Positions 6,056 through 13,642 of a stretch of DNA of 15,329 nt are shown one piece after another. A model generated the notes under the pieces. It saw nothing but the letters and a program-made list of their open reading frames with translations. It did no database searches and was not told the DNA's origin. Positions within the stretch are counted from its first letter, which is position 1; each line of letters begins with the position of its first letter. This DNA is from AM-2324 sp964225135. GTDB lineage: Bacteria; Bacteroidota; Bacteroidia; Chitinophagales; Saprospiraceae. A program made the position numbers and the translations under genes. The DNA lies in assembly GCA_964225135.1 (NCBI GenBank), contig CAXQNQ010000123.1, positions 1 to 15,329 of the forward strand. Reading direction: 5' to 3'.

Positions 6056-7282
6056 TTATTCATAACGAAGTGATTCAATTGGATCTAACCGAGCTGCCTT
6101 ACGCGCAGGCAATATCCCTGCTAGTAAGCCAGTAATAAAACTAACTAGGAATGCGATTCCTATCCAGCCCCATGGCATGACAAATCCACCCCCTAAGAAC
6201 CAACTAATGCCCAAGCCTACTAATAAGGCCAAGAATATACCTACAAAGCCTCCAATTTGACACATCACAATGGCTTCAGTTAAAAACTGAACTAAGATGT
6301 TTTTATTCTTAGCACCAAGTGCTTTCCGCACGCCAATTTCACGCGTACGTTCCGTCACAGAAACTAACATGATATTCATCAAGCCTATAGCAGCACCAAG
6401 CAAAGTCATTAAGCCAATGGCTACAGCACCACCTCTAAGGCTAACCGTATTTTCTTTGATCATTTGGACTAAACCATCACTCTTACGCACTACAAAATCA
6501 TTCTCTTGACCTGCCTTTAATCCACGAATGGGTCTAAATGCACCTGTAGCAGCGGCTATGGTTCCTTCCATCAATTCCTGTTTTGTTACTCCAACTTCTA
6601 TTCTATAATTCCTATTGGGAGAGCCGTAATAGCGTTTAGCAGTGTAAATAGGGATATAAATACTCTCATCCTCTGAATTTCCATTACTCTTTCCTCGACT
6701 TTCCATAACGCCAATGATCGTGTATCGCCTATTATCAACATTGATTTGTTGACCCAAAGCCGCTTCATTATTCTTGTCAAAAAATTTCTTAACCACATCT
6801 CTTCCAACAACCGCAATATTATCCCCTCCTAATGCATCCGTTTGATTAAAACCCCTACCAATCTCAATATCTACTCCTCTATTCTGTAAAAATTGTTCAT
6901 CAATGCCTGCAATATTATATACTGGATCGGTTTTATCATCCTTGTATCTAACCACTTTTGAACCACCACAACCTAAGTAAACAGAAGTGGTACCTACCTC
7001 TTCAAAAACAGATTTGAATTGAATCGCTTGTTTATAGGAAATAACATCCCCTCTTTTACTACCTTCTCCTCGTACCCCTTGCCCAACTGGACGGATAGAA
7101 AAAGTATTAGCTCCAAGCGAACTAAAATTATCATTTAGAGAATAAATAACTTGATCAATAGCAGTAAGTATACCTACTAAGGCCATAATCCCAAAGGCAA
7201 TCATCATCAAGGTTAAAAAAGCTCGAAGTAGATTGGCCCGCAAAGAACGTAAGGCTACAAATATATTTTCCAATAAATTCAT
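6056..7282 (-). CDS. MacB/FtsX-type ABC transporter permease
   Basis: This inner-membrane permease of the MacB/LolCE/FtsX superfamily couples ATP hydrolysis to movement of a periplasmic substrate. The 408 residues follow the family plan: a cytoplasmic N-terminal helix, TM1 at about 21-43, a periplasmic MacB-type core domain (about 45-280), then three C-terminal TM helices near 285-308, 336-363 and 371-393. Between TM2 and TM3 is the family signature ERTREIGVRKALGA (311-324), and the tail is PARKAARLDPIESLRYE. No ATPase or adaptor gene is adjacent, so the partner must be encoded elsewhere. The gene converges on the AlkB-type gene with 3 bp between stop codons and no strong terminator. Export of peptides, lipids or drugs are all possible. 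Confidence 0.9.
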   Translation of the reverse strand: MNLLENIFVALRSLRANLLRAFLTLMMIAFGIMALVGILTAIDQVIYSLNDNFSSLGANTFSIRPVGQGVRGEGSKRGDVISYKQAIQFKSVFEEVGTTSVYLGCGGSKVVRYKDDKTDPVYNIAGIDEQFLQNRGVDIEIGRGFNQTDALGGDNIAVVGRDVVKKFFDKNNEAALGQQINVDNRRYTIIGVMESRGKSNGNSEDESIYIPIYTAKRYYGSPNRNYRIEVGVTKQELMEGTIAAATGAFRPIRGLKAGQENDFVVRKSDGLVQMIKENTVSLRGGAVAIGLMTLLGAAIGLMNIMLVSVTERTREIGVRKALGAKNKNILVQFLTEAIVMCQIGGFVGIFLALLVGLGISWFLGGGFVMPWGWIGIAFLVSFITGLLAGILPARKAARLDPIESLRYE

Positions 7283-7319
7283 GAACGATCCATTTATGAA
7301 ATGTAATCTAAAAAAGATA

Positions 7320-7363
7320 CTTATGAATCCCCTTTTTCATCGATAAAAAGGCCTATTCATAAG
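7320..7363 (-). terminator. Hairpin terminator after the IMPase-family gene
   Basis: CTTATGAAT (7320-7328) pairs perfectly with ATTCATAAG (7355-7363). Inside it CCTTTTT pairs with AAAAAGG across a small internal loop, around CATCGAT. On the minus strand the hairpin is followed after a few bases by a run of T (TATCTTTTTT). This fits termination of the hpt-IMPase unit just before the ABC permease gene. Confidence 0.65.
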
Positions 7364-7374
7364 ACATGTGCCAA

Positions 7375-8175
7375 CTATTTGAATGAATCTTGAAATAATT
7401 GAAGAAAATCTTGGTGCATAGCGCTTGACGTAGCGATAACTTCTCTTCCCGATAAATCCGGTTTTCCTCCAGAAAAGTCAACGACCTTACCTCCAGCTTG
7501 CTGAACCAAAAAAATACCGGCTGCCACATCCCATGGATTCAATTTAGCCTCAAAATACACATCAAAACGTCCCGCAGCTACATATGCTAAATCGACTGCC
7601 GCAGATCCTATCCTGCGAATACCCCGCGCCTCCTGTATCAAAACCTGCATGAAGTTCATCTGCCTAGCCACAAACTCAAATTCACTATAAGGAAAACCCG
7701 TTGCGATCATAGCAGCATCTATTCCGCTCCTTTGAGCCACCTGAATCTCTTCCCCATTTAAATAAGCCGCTCCGCCTTTAATGCTATAAAAACATTCCTG
7801 TCGAACAACTTCATATACCACTCCTAGAATAGTTTCCCCATTTTCCTGAAGGGCAATAGAAATAGAAAAAGTAGGAATTTCATACAAGTAATTGGTAGTA
7901 CCATCTAGTGGATCAATAATCCAATTATACCGCTCACCTATTCTATTAATGGTATCCTCCTCCGTCATAAATCCACAATCGGGAATAGCCTGTTCGCAAA
8001 ATGAAACCAACATAGCTTCGGCCCGCTTATCTACAAAACTGACCAAGCTATTCTTACCTTTTTCCTCCACATCATCCGATTTGACCTGTCCAAAATGCTT
8101 AGACATAAAAGTACCAACCTCTTCTACTTGAATTAAAAGTTGATCGAGTAAAGATTGCAGTTCTTGCTGTTCCAA
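7375..8175 (-). CDS. Inositol monophosphatase family protein
   Basis: This is a Mg2+-dependent sugar or inositol phosphate phosphatase of the IMPase/SuhB fold. The 266-residue product has the metal-binding TEED (71-74), the signature DPLDGT (88-93) within NWIIDPLDGTTNY, GSAAVDLAYVAAGR (190-203) and the second signature WDVAAG (215-220). The start is taken as TTG at 8173-8175: it is 4 nt after the hpt stop codon, no ATG is in frame nearby, and it gives the usual distance to the EEVGTF segment of homologues. The next in-frame Met is residue 24, which would cut the first helix. The gene is translationally close to hpt and ends before a hairpin terminator. Family members dephosphorylate inositol-1-phosphate, histidinol phosphate or nucleotides; the substrate here is undetermined. 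Confidence 0.9.
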   Translation of the reverse strand: MEQQELQSLLDQLLIQVEEVGTFMSKHFGQVKSDDVEEKGKNSLVSFVDKRAEAMLVSFCEQAIPDCGFMTEEDTINRIGERYNWIIDPLDGTTNYLYEIPTFSISIALQENGETILGVVYEVVRQECFYSIKGGAAYLNGEEIQVAQRSGIDAAMIATGFPYSEFEFVARQMNFMQVLIQEARGIRRIGSAAVDLAYVAAGRFDVYFEAKLNPWDVAAGIFLVQQAGGKVVDFSGGKPDLSGREVIATSSAMHQDFLQLFQDSFK

Positions 8176-8179
8176 ATGA

Positions 8180-8716
8180 TTATTTTTTGAGTTGATAAAT
8201 GGCAGGGAAATTTCTACCTGCCTCGTTATAATCTAGACCATAACCCACAACAAAAGCAGGAGGTATTTCAAAACCTAAGTAGTCAATGTGAATTTTCCCT
8301 TGAAGCACCTCAGACTTAGACAATAGTGACACCACCTGCACAGAAGCTGGACCAACGGATTTTAAGGCTGGTAAAAACGCCGAAAGGGTATTACCCGTAT
8401 CTACAATATCTTCCACCACTATTACATGTCTATTTTGGATTTCAGTTCCAAAGGTATCTAGGAGCATAAGTTCACCGCTAGACTCCAAGCCTCGATAGGA
8501 GGATAGCCGAAAAAACGATAAAGTACATTCATGCTCGAAATGTTTTATTAAATCAGAAGCAAACACATAAGCACCCTTCAAAAGAACTAAGAACAAAGGC
8601 TTTTTATCCGCAAAATCACTGTTAATTTGTTGACCTAAAGCACGTACCCGCTCAGCCAATGTACCCGCATCAATAAACAATTCAAAAGTCTTATCCCCAA
8701 CCTTAACTTCTCTCAT
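8180..8716 (-). CDS. hpt: Hypoxanthine phosphoribosyltransferase
   Basis: This cytosolic purine salvage enzyme transfers the phosphoribosyl group of PRPP to hypoxanthine (and often guanine). The 178-residue product has the cis-peptide PPi loop LKGAY (46-50), the flexible-loop SSYRG (72-76), the PRPP motif VVEDIVDTGNT (100-110) and the purine-site segment FVVGYGLDYNEAGRN (155-169). The length is typical. It starts 12 bp after the M28 peptidase gene and ends 4 bp before the IMPase-family gene, so the three are probably one transcript although their functions do not obviously join. No Shine-Dalgarno is seen, as is normal in this phylum. Confidence 0.95.
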   Translation of the reverse strand: MREVKVGDKTFELFIDAGTLAERVRALGQQINSDFADKKPLFLVLLKGAYVFASDLIKHFEHECTLSFFRLSSYRGLESSGELMLLDTFGTEIQNRHVIVVEDIVDTGNTLSAFLPALKSVGPASVQVVSLLSKSEVLQGKIHIDYLGFEIPPAFVVGYGLDYNEAGRNFPAIYQLKK

Positions 8717-8728
8717 GTAACCGAATAA

Positions 8729-10135
8729 TTATCTAATTCCGTATTTATCCAACAACCAAACTAAAGCAGTCATTGAAGCAGCACCCATTTCCAATTCACG
8801 TTTATTAACAGCCTCAATGTGGTCAATGGTAGTATGGTGATAGTCAAAGTATCGTTGAGAATCAGGCATAAATCCAAACAACAATCCTTTTTGATCTTTG
8901 AGTCCTCCAATGTCTGCTCCAGAGCCTCCTTTCTCAAAAGTCAGGCCATAAGGTTCGAGTAAAGGTAACCAATCGTATACCTGTTTATACTTATCACTGA
9001 ATATATCTTTATGCCCATCAACACTAAATCCTCTAGGTGTAAAACCACCTCTATCCGATTCAATAGCTGCCATGTGAAATTCCTTCGCAGCATATGAAGC
9101 CTCCCAATATGCTCGACCACCTGCTAGACCATTTTCTTCATTCATAAACAGCACACAACGAAGTGTTCTATTTGGCTCATAATTTATTTTCTCCAGCAAC
9201 TCAACGACCATCAAGGAGTGCACACAGCCGGTACCATCATCATGAGCACCGCCACCAACATCCCAAGAATCTAAATGCCCCCCTACTAAAATGATCTCAT
9301 CAGGATTCCTTTTACCTTTGATCTCACCTACCACATTATAAGTCAAAACAGGCTCTTCATGCATAATACAAGTGGTCCGGATATAAATGGAGGCAGGTCC
9401 CATTTTCAAAGCACGACTCAATTCCTCTGCATCTAGTGTAGAAATGGCTACCGCTGGGATTGGACGAATAGCATCATCTCTACCAGTTGTCCCAGTATGT
9501 GGATTATCGTCAATCTTATTGGTCATGGATCGAACTACTGCAGCAATAGCTCCCTTTTGTGAAGCCACTAAAGGTCCTCTAACGCGTTGATCTACCGCTC
9601 CGCCATAAGCTCTAAAGGTATGAATCTGAGTATTATCAAAGGCCCGATTAAAAAACACTATTTTACCCTTCACATAGTTATCATCCAAATTCCTTAGCTC
9701 ATCCAAGGAGTGAACTTCAACAACCTCGCCTACTAGGCCTTGATCACCCGTTCCGACAGAATTGCCCAAAGCCAATGCCGTCAGTTCAAAACTACCTATC
9801 GCTGATTGAGCTACTCGAACGACTTCTTTATCTCCACGTTCCCAATGAGGTGCATAACACGGTTGCAGATAAACGGTATCAAAATTCAGCGTATTCATAA
9901 TCTGACGCCCATATTCAACTGCTGCTGCACCCTCGGGAGAACCCGCTAAACGGCCTCCAACTTCATTGGTGAGATCATATAACCAGTCGTAGCCTTTGGA
10001 TTCTGTTAAAGCTAGGTCAAAGATAGTTTTGATTTGTAAGGCATCTTGATTTTGTTCGTCTTGGGCTTGTATATCAAAGCCTAAAAAAAGTGTGAATGCA
10101 AGGATGAAACTAAAAATTTTAGGTTGGAAGGTCAT
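8729..10135 (-). CDS. Secreted M28 family metallopeptidase, carboxypeptidase Q-like
   Basis: This is a zinc-dependent peptidase of MEROPS family M28, probably periplasmic or outside the cell. Residues 1-24 form a signal peptide (short basic N-terminus, hydrophobic FILAFTLFLGF, then IQAQ). A PA-type insert is seen at about 120-255. The catalytic domain has H287 and D299 in GGHLDSWDVGGGAHDDGTG, NEE (332-334) with the catalytic and metal-binding glutamates, ESD (359-361) and YHHTTIDH (432-439) carrying the last ligand. This is a complete two-zinc set. The 468-residue length and layout resemble carboxypeptidase Q, which releases residues from dipeptides and short peptides. It is probably the first gene of a unit with hpt and the IMPase-family gene. 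Confidence 0.92.
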   Translation of the reverse strand: MTFQPKIFSFILAFTLFLGFDIQAQDEQNQDALQIKTIFDLALTESKGYDWLYDLTNEVGGRLAGSPEGAAAVEYGRQIMNTLNFDTVYLQPCYAPHWERGDKEVVRVAQSAIGSFELTALALGNSVGTGDQGLVGEVVEVHSLDELRNLDDNYVKGKIVFFNRAFDNTQIHTFRAYGGAVDQRVRGPLVASQKGAIAAVVRSMTNKIDDNPHTGTTGRDDAIRPIPAVAISTLDAEELSRALKMGPASIYIRTTCIMHEEPVLTYNVVGEIKGKRNPDEIILVGGHLDSWDVGGGAHDDGTGCVHSLMVVELLEKINYEPNRTLRCVLFMNEENGLAGGRAYWEASYAAKEFHMAAIESDRGGFTPRGFSVDGHKDIFSDKYKQVYDWLPLLEPYGLTFEKGGSGADIGGLKDQKGLLFGFMPDSQRYFDYHHTTIDHIEAVNKRELEMGAASMTALVWLLDKYGIR

Positions 10136-10203
10136 GTGAATAGTTTTTATGATTAACTTTTTCTACCTGAGTATATGCACAATTTAACAAATAGCCTCTT
10201 TTG

Positions 10204-10257
10204 ATGAATAATTTCCTAGAAAAATTATTGATTTTCAGCTTTATACTATTATATTAG
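10204..10257 (+). CDS. Possible 17-residue hydrophobic peptide (speculative)
   Basis: A short plus-strand ORF (MNNFLEKLLIFSFILLY) lies in an intergenic region flanked by minus-strand genes. It has a hydrophilic head and a hydrophobic helix-like tail. About 40 bp downstream is a plus-directed terminator with no other plus-strand gene to serve. No Shine-Dalgarno and no good promoter box are seen; a TAACTTTT near 10154 is one base off consensus. Very short AT-rich ORFs arise easily by chance. Confidence 0.12.
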   Translation: MNNFLEKLLIFSFILLY

Positions 10258-10295
10258 TGGTACAATAATAATTTGGTTTTATTTGGTTAGGGCTG

Positions 10296-10328
10296 AGGTA
10301 GTGAATTCGTTCACTACCTTCTTTTTTT
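10296..10328 (+). terminator. Plus-directed terminator with no assigned gene
   Basis: AGGTAGTGAA (10296-10305) and TTCACTACCT (10310-10319) are a perfect 10-bp stem with a TTCG loop, followed by TC and seven T residues. On the minus strand no T-run follows, so it works only rightward. No plus-strand gene precedes it, which suggests a small undescribed transcript between about 10140 and 10328. Confidence 0.7.
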
Positions 10329-10335
10329 GCCTAAT

Positions 10336-10374
10336 AAAAAAGGAGCTACATACATGCATGTAGCTCCTTTTTTT
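10336..10374. terminator. Bidirectional terminator after the Spy-like gene
   Basis: GGAGCTACAT (10342-10351) pairs with ATGTAGCTCC (10358-10367) around a 6-nt loop, with six A before and seven T after, so it has a U-tract in both directions. On the minus strand it ends the ECF operon; the stop codon of the Spy-like gene (10373-10375) is partly inside the T/A tract. Confidence 0.9.
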
Positions 10375-10858
10375 AATTCCTGCGCTCAGGCCGCTTATCG
10401 CCTGCTCTGCGTTCCCTCATCTCCCGAAGTACACGTTCTTTGAATTTTCGATCGATGACCGTTAACAAAGCCAATTTTTGAGCGGGTAGTACTGCCAAAA
10501 ATCGTTCATTGTATTTCATTTTGAGGTCTAGCATTTCTGATTCACGTTGAAGTGTCTTATCTAAATGCATGCGTGCCTCAGCCTCCGTCATTTCCTCCAC
10601 CTTCTTAACAGGTTTATACTTCTTACGGATGGCTTGTTCTTCTGCTCTAAACTCATTGTACACAGGCCAAAATGCCTGTGACTCGCTAGTTGTTAGCTGA
10701 AGTTCTGTAGTGATGTAGCTCACTCTAAGTGCCTCAATTTGATCACGCTTGTTCTCAAAAGCTTCACCATCTTTAGGTGGTCCTGGAGGGCCTTGTGCTA
10801 TAGCGATAGAATAGGCGCCAACCAACATCACCAAACTTAAAAACAATCTGAATTTCAT
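10373..10858 (-). CDS. Secreted Spy/CpxP-like protein, probable envelope-stress component of the ECF operon
   Basis: This is a small 161-residue exported protein. Residues 1-21 are a signal peptide (MKFRLFLSLVMLVGAYSIAIA, predicted cut before QGPPG). The mature part is charged and helical, with a proline/glycine patch at its start and two related helical segments: LQLTTSESQAFWPVYNEF (53-70) and LAVLPAQKLALL (121-132), which resemble the repeated LTxxQ element of Spy/CpxP proteins. The C-terminus is strongly basic. Similar proteins at the end of Bacteroidota sigma/anti-sigma operons are often labelled as sensors of the ECF factor. It follows the anti-sigma gene by 21 bp. A periplasmic chaperone or stress-sensing role is inference. 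Confidence 0.7.
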   Translation of the reverse strand: MKFRLFLSLVMLVGAYSIAIAQGPPGPPKDGEAFENKRDQIEALRVSYITTELQLTTSESQAFWPVYNEFRAEEQAIRKKYKPVKKVEEMTEAEARMHLDKTLQRESEMLDLKMKYNERFLAVLPAQKLALLTVIDRKFKERVLREMRERRAGDKRPERRN

Positions 10859-10879
10859 ATGCTATTTTTATTTTATGCT

Positions 10880-11371
10880 TTATAATAAATCTTCATAATC
10901 CAAGGCATCTAAGAAATCATCCTCATACACCTCCTCTTCCAAGTATTCGGTATCAGCACCATCAAAGTATAAATCTTCCCCCAAGGCTTCTTCACTCATG
11001 GAATAAATATCTGATGCATCATAATCCTCTAAATGTTCATCGATGTATTCCATTAGAAGTTCGTCACTCAAAGAAGCAAAACCACCGTCTACTGAGAATT
11101 GCTCTTGAATAACTCCCCAAAAAGCAAATAAAAGTAAGGCAAAGGAAGCTGCAGCGGCATAAATACGCCAATTCATTCTAATCACCCTTGGTGACTTACT
11201 TTCCTTGGGCTCTTCTTGTTTTTCCTGCTTTACCTGACTCCAAAATTGACTTTGAAAGTCTTCAAAGTATCCATCAGGAAGTTGATCAAAATCAGCCCTA
11301 GATCGATTCTTCAGATCTGCCAAAATTGGAGCGAGACCCTCTAACTCTTTTTTTACTTGATCGTCTTTCAT
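10880..11371 (-). CDS. Probable membrane anti-sigma factor
   Basis: The 163-residue product has a single transmembrane helix at about 69-89 (RIYAAAASFALLLFAFWGV). The cytoplasmic N-terminus (1-66) carries the LPDGYFEDFQSQFW segment (31-44), an element seen before the membrane helix in Bacteroidota ECF anti-sigma proteins. The C-terminal domain (about 95-163) is very acidic, with many Asp, Glu and Tyr, and ends DALDYEDLL. There is no zinc-binding HxxxCxxC motif, so it is not a classical ZAS-domain anti-sigma. The role is inferred from position, 10 bp after the ECF sigma gene, and from architecture; I do not recognise the sequence itself as a named family. Confidence 0.65.
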   Translation of the reverse strand: MKDDQVKKELEGLAPILADLKNRSRADFDQLPDGYFEDFQSQFWSQVKQEKQEEPKESKSPRVIRMNWRIYAAAASFALLLFAFWGVIQEQFSVDGGFASLSDELLMEYIDEHLEDYDASDIYSMSEEALGEDLYFDGADTEYLEEEVYEDDFLDALDYEDLL

Positions 11372-11381
11372 AACCTATTGG

Positions 11382-11942
11382 TTAAAACTGTTTTCTAATA
11401 TACGCCTCAATCTTTTTGACCGCATGGTGATAGGAAGCCTTTAAACCACCCACGCTGGTACCCAAGATTTCTTCAATAGCTTGGTAAGTCAATTCATCAT
11501 AGTAACGCATAATGAATACCTCCTTTTGTTTTACCGGTAAGGTTTCTAATGCCTCTTTTAGATAAACTTCAGCCAAACTATTATCCGTGTAACTTGCTGC
11601 TTGAACAGTATTAGAAATTCCAAGCTCTTCGTCATCAATAGAAAGCGTACCGCGCTTGTTCCGTTTATTCAAAAAAGTAATAGACTCATTACTAGCAATT
11701 CGATATAGCCAAGTTAACAAGCTTGAATCTCCTTGGAACTTATCAATCCCTCTATATGCCTTGATCATGCAATTTTGAAAAACATCATTCGCATCTTCAT
11801 GTGTTCCAACCATTTTGCGTATATGCCAATACAAACGCTCTTGATATGTATCAAGAATAAACTGAAACAACTTATACTTCTGATCTCCAGCCACTAGTAA
11901 TTGTTGTATCTGTTGTTCGTCTGTCATTGGAATTACTACCAT
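11382..11942 (-). CDS. ECF-family RNA polymerase sigma factor
   Basis: This is a 186-residue group IV sigma-70 factor. Region 2 spans about 25-92 and contains DVFQNCMIKAYRGIDKFQG (53-71), with the -10-recognition segment LLTWLYRIASN (75-85). Region 4 spans about 126-182, with LPVKQKEVFIMRYYDELTYQAIEEIL and the helix-turn-helix end GTSVGGLKASYHHAVKKI. Regions 1 and 3 are absent, as expected for ECF factors. ATG 11942 is the first start; a second ATG five codons on (11925-11927) gives MTDEQQ and is equally plausible. It heads the sigma/anti-sigma/Spy-like operon, probably responding to an envelope signal. I could not recognise an autoregulatory promoter in the 49 bp upstream. Confidence 0.92.
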   Translation of the reverse strand: MVVIPMTDEQQIQQLLVAGDQKYKLFQFILDTYQERLYWHIRKMVGTHEDANDVFQNCMIKAYRGIDKFQGDSSLLTWLYRIASNESITFLNKRNKRGTLSIDDEELGISNTVQAASYTDNSLAEVYLKEALETLPVKQKEVFIMRYYDELTYQAIEEILGTSVGGLKASYHHAVKKIEAYIRKQF

Positions 11943-11991
11943 GTTCTGCTTACAAGTTACATGGTCATAGACGACAAATAAAGCCTAAGGT

Positions 11992-12441
11992 TTAATTTGA
12001 TGCTGATTTTTCTGTAAAAATTTTTAATCGACGTAGGTCTTCCGTCCATTGACGCTTTAAAACAGCCCCAATTAGAAAGGATAATAGATTGAGATATTTT
12101 GGGAAAAATGTCGCTTTTGCTTGAACATTTAATCGACAAAGTTCACTATGCTTAGCAGGAAGAATTTCATAATGCACTTCCACTTCCATCTGATCAGACT
12201 CCCATTTCAATCCCAATACTTTGTTGGATTCAAAGGCAATAACATGCTCCTTAATAATTAGCTTACCCTTTTCATCTTTAAATATCAACTGTTGCTTTGC
12301 TTTTAGCTTGCGTTTTTTTATTCGACTTGGTTCAATAGCAATCAAGCCATCCATCCACTCCTTAAGTTTAGCAGTAATAGTCAAACACTCAAATAAATAC
12401 TCTGCTGAAGTATTTATGTCTGTAGTGTATCTATACCGCAT
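11992..12441 (-). CDS. SRPBCC (START/Bet v1-like) fold protein of unknown function
   Basis: The 149-residue cytosolic protein has no signal peptide. The start MRYRYTTDINTSAEYLFECLT, the alternating hydrophobic strands in the middle (LGLKWESDQMEVEVHYEIL, near 76-94) and the long C-terminal helix (KYLNLLSFLIGAVLKRQWTEDLRRLKIF, near 115-142) are typical of the SRPBCC hydrophobic-cavity fold. In that helix RQWTEDLRRLK resembles the closing helix of Bacteroidota polyketide cyclase/START-like proteins. Its ATG overlaps the end of the ligase gene by 11 nt, suggesting translational coupling. The ligand and role are unknown; binding a lipid or isoprenoid is possible for this fold, but nothing here shows it. 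Confidence 0.6.
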   Translation of the reverse strand: MRYRYTTDINTSAEYLFECLTITAKLKEWMDGLIAIEPSRIKKRKLKAKQQLIFKDEKGKLIIKEHVIAFESNKVLGLKWESDQMEVEVHYEILPAKHSELCRLNVQAKATFFPKYLNLLSFLIGAVLKRQWTEDLRRLKIFTEKSASN

Positions 12442-13642
12442 GTGAAGCTTTTTTATTGATGATCAAAAACAATCCGATGAAAAAGGCAAAAACCATAACT
12501 CCACGAGCGGTTTCTAGCATGCTTTCAGTAATAAAGGAAACCAAAAATAACGCTAATAAAGTCCAATAAAAGGACTGAAGTTCCCTACCCCTATTCGGTT
12601 GCCAAAACAAACAAAATAGCCAGAAAAATAATGGAATCCAGCCAGCTCCAGCTAATAAGTCTAGGTACTGATTATGTGCATTATAACGTTCCTTTAAAGG
12701 CCGGTCATAATCCAGTTTTTCGTATGTCTCCAATTGCTTAGCCTGAAGATTAGCCACGCCTACTCCTGTCCATGGGTGTGCCTTAAATAAAGTCCAGCTC
12801 GCATCCCAAGTTTGAAATCTAACATTCGAAATTTTAGAAGTACTTGGCGTTGCCGGGGCACCTTGAAAAACATCCACCAATCGTTTCCGCGTAGAAGGAA
12901 TTTGGAATAAAAGAATCACCATCAATACTCCTGCCGCCAAACCTAGACTAATTGTTTTGAATGTCCCAAGTTTATCTTTAGCAATTGGATATAATAGAAA
13001 AGGAACAAATACGAAGTAATTAATCCATTGACTTCGCGATGATAAGAGCAGAATAAATACCGTAAATAATACCACAGCTAGCCAGCCTATCTGCTTCTCT
13101 ATCTTAGTCAACCAATGCTCCTTGCGATAAGCCAACAAGAACAAGACCACACCAATAAGTAGGTATAATGAGAAATAAGTAGGATGAAAATGTAAAAAGC
13201 TTCCCAACTTACTGTAAAAAAAGTATTGCTCGCCACTCATAATCCAAGTATAGCTGACGGCCAATAATGTGTAGAGACAAGCGCCAATTAGGCCTAAAAA
13301 ATACGCTTTTAATAAAGGCAGTAAACGCTCTTTAATGGACCAATCCACCAAGACAAAAACAAAAGGTAGAAAAAATAAGCCCATTTTTGTTTCCACTTTA
13401 CCTCCTATGGGCTCCCCAAAAAATAATGCGGGAAAATAAATCAGCAGGGGAGTTGAAAAAGCTAAAATTTCCAACATATAACGCAGATTAAAGCGCTTGT
13501 AGATAGCCGGTCGAATCAAACAAATCAACAATCCTACTAAGCCAGAATAAGTAGCAATCCTAGGGAATATCGGTAGACAAAAAGCAAACAGCAGCAAGGT
13601 CCAAAAAAGACTTTGCTGCTGTTGTTTATCATTCAAAAGCAT
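12431..13642 (-). CDS. O-antigen ligase/polymerase-like membrane protein (WaaL/Wzy family)
   Basis: This is a polytopic inner-membrane glycan ligase or polymerase. The 403-residue protein has about ten or more hydrophobic segments and the Wzy_C-type large loop (about 245-330). Family motifs are LSSRSQW (200-206) with its conserved Arg, RFQTWDASWTLFKAHPWTGVG (275-295) and YNAHNQYLDLLAGAGW (320-335) with the catalytic-type His323. TESMLETARG follows in the last loop. WaaL joins O-antigen to lipid A-core and Wzy polymerises O units; the two cannot be told apart by sequence alone. The gene lies 28 bp after infB and overlaps the SRPBCC gene. Codons 7-19 encode a strong hairpin. Confidence 0.82.
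   Translation of the reverse strand: MLLNDKQQQQSLFWTLLLFAFCLPIFPRIATYSGLVGLLICLIRPAIYKRFNLRYMLEILAFSTPLLIYFPALFFGEPIGGKVETKMGLFFLPFVFVLVDWSIKERLLPLLKAYFLGLIGACLYTLLAVSYTWIMSGEQYFFYSKLGSFLHFHPTYFSLYLLIGVVLFLLAYRKEHWLTKIEKQIGWLAVVLFTVFILLLSSRSQWINYFVFVPFLLYPIAKDKLGTFKTISLGLAAGVLMVILLFQIPSTRKRLVDVFQGAPATPSTSKISNVRFQTWDASWTLFKAHPWTGVGVANLQAKQLETYEKLDYDRPLKERYNAHNQYLDLLAGAGWIPLFFWLFCLFWQPNRGRELQSFYWTLLALFLVSFITESMLETARGVMVFAFFIGLFLIINKKASHAV
13587..13623 (-). other. Strong hairpin inside the start of the ligase gene
   Basis: AACAGCAGCAAGGTC (13587-13601) and GACTTTGCTGCTGTT (13609-13623) are complementary at 14 of 15 positions, with a 7-nt loop. On the minus-strand mRNA the hairpin covers codons 7-19. 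It arises from Gln CAA/CAG codons facing Leu TTG/CTG codons. No T-run follows, so it is not a terminator; it may slow translation initiation. Confidence 0.5.

Noticed and set aside
6048..6060. AATAAA/TTTATT inverted repeat at the convergent stop codons
   Set aside because: It is only A and T with 6-bp arms, too weak to call a terminator.
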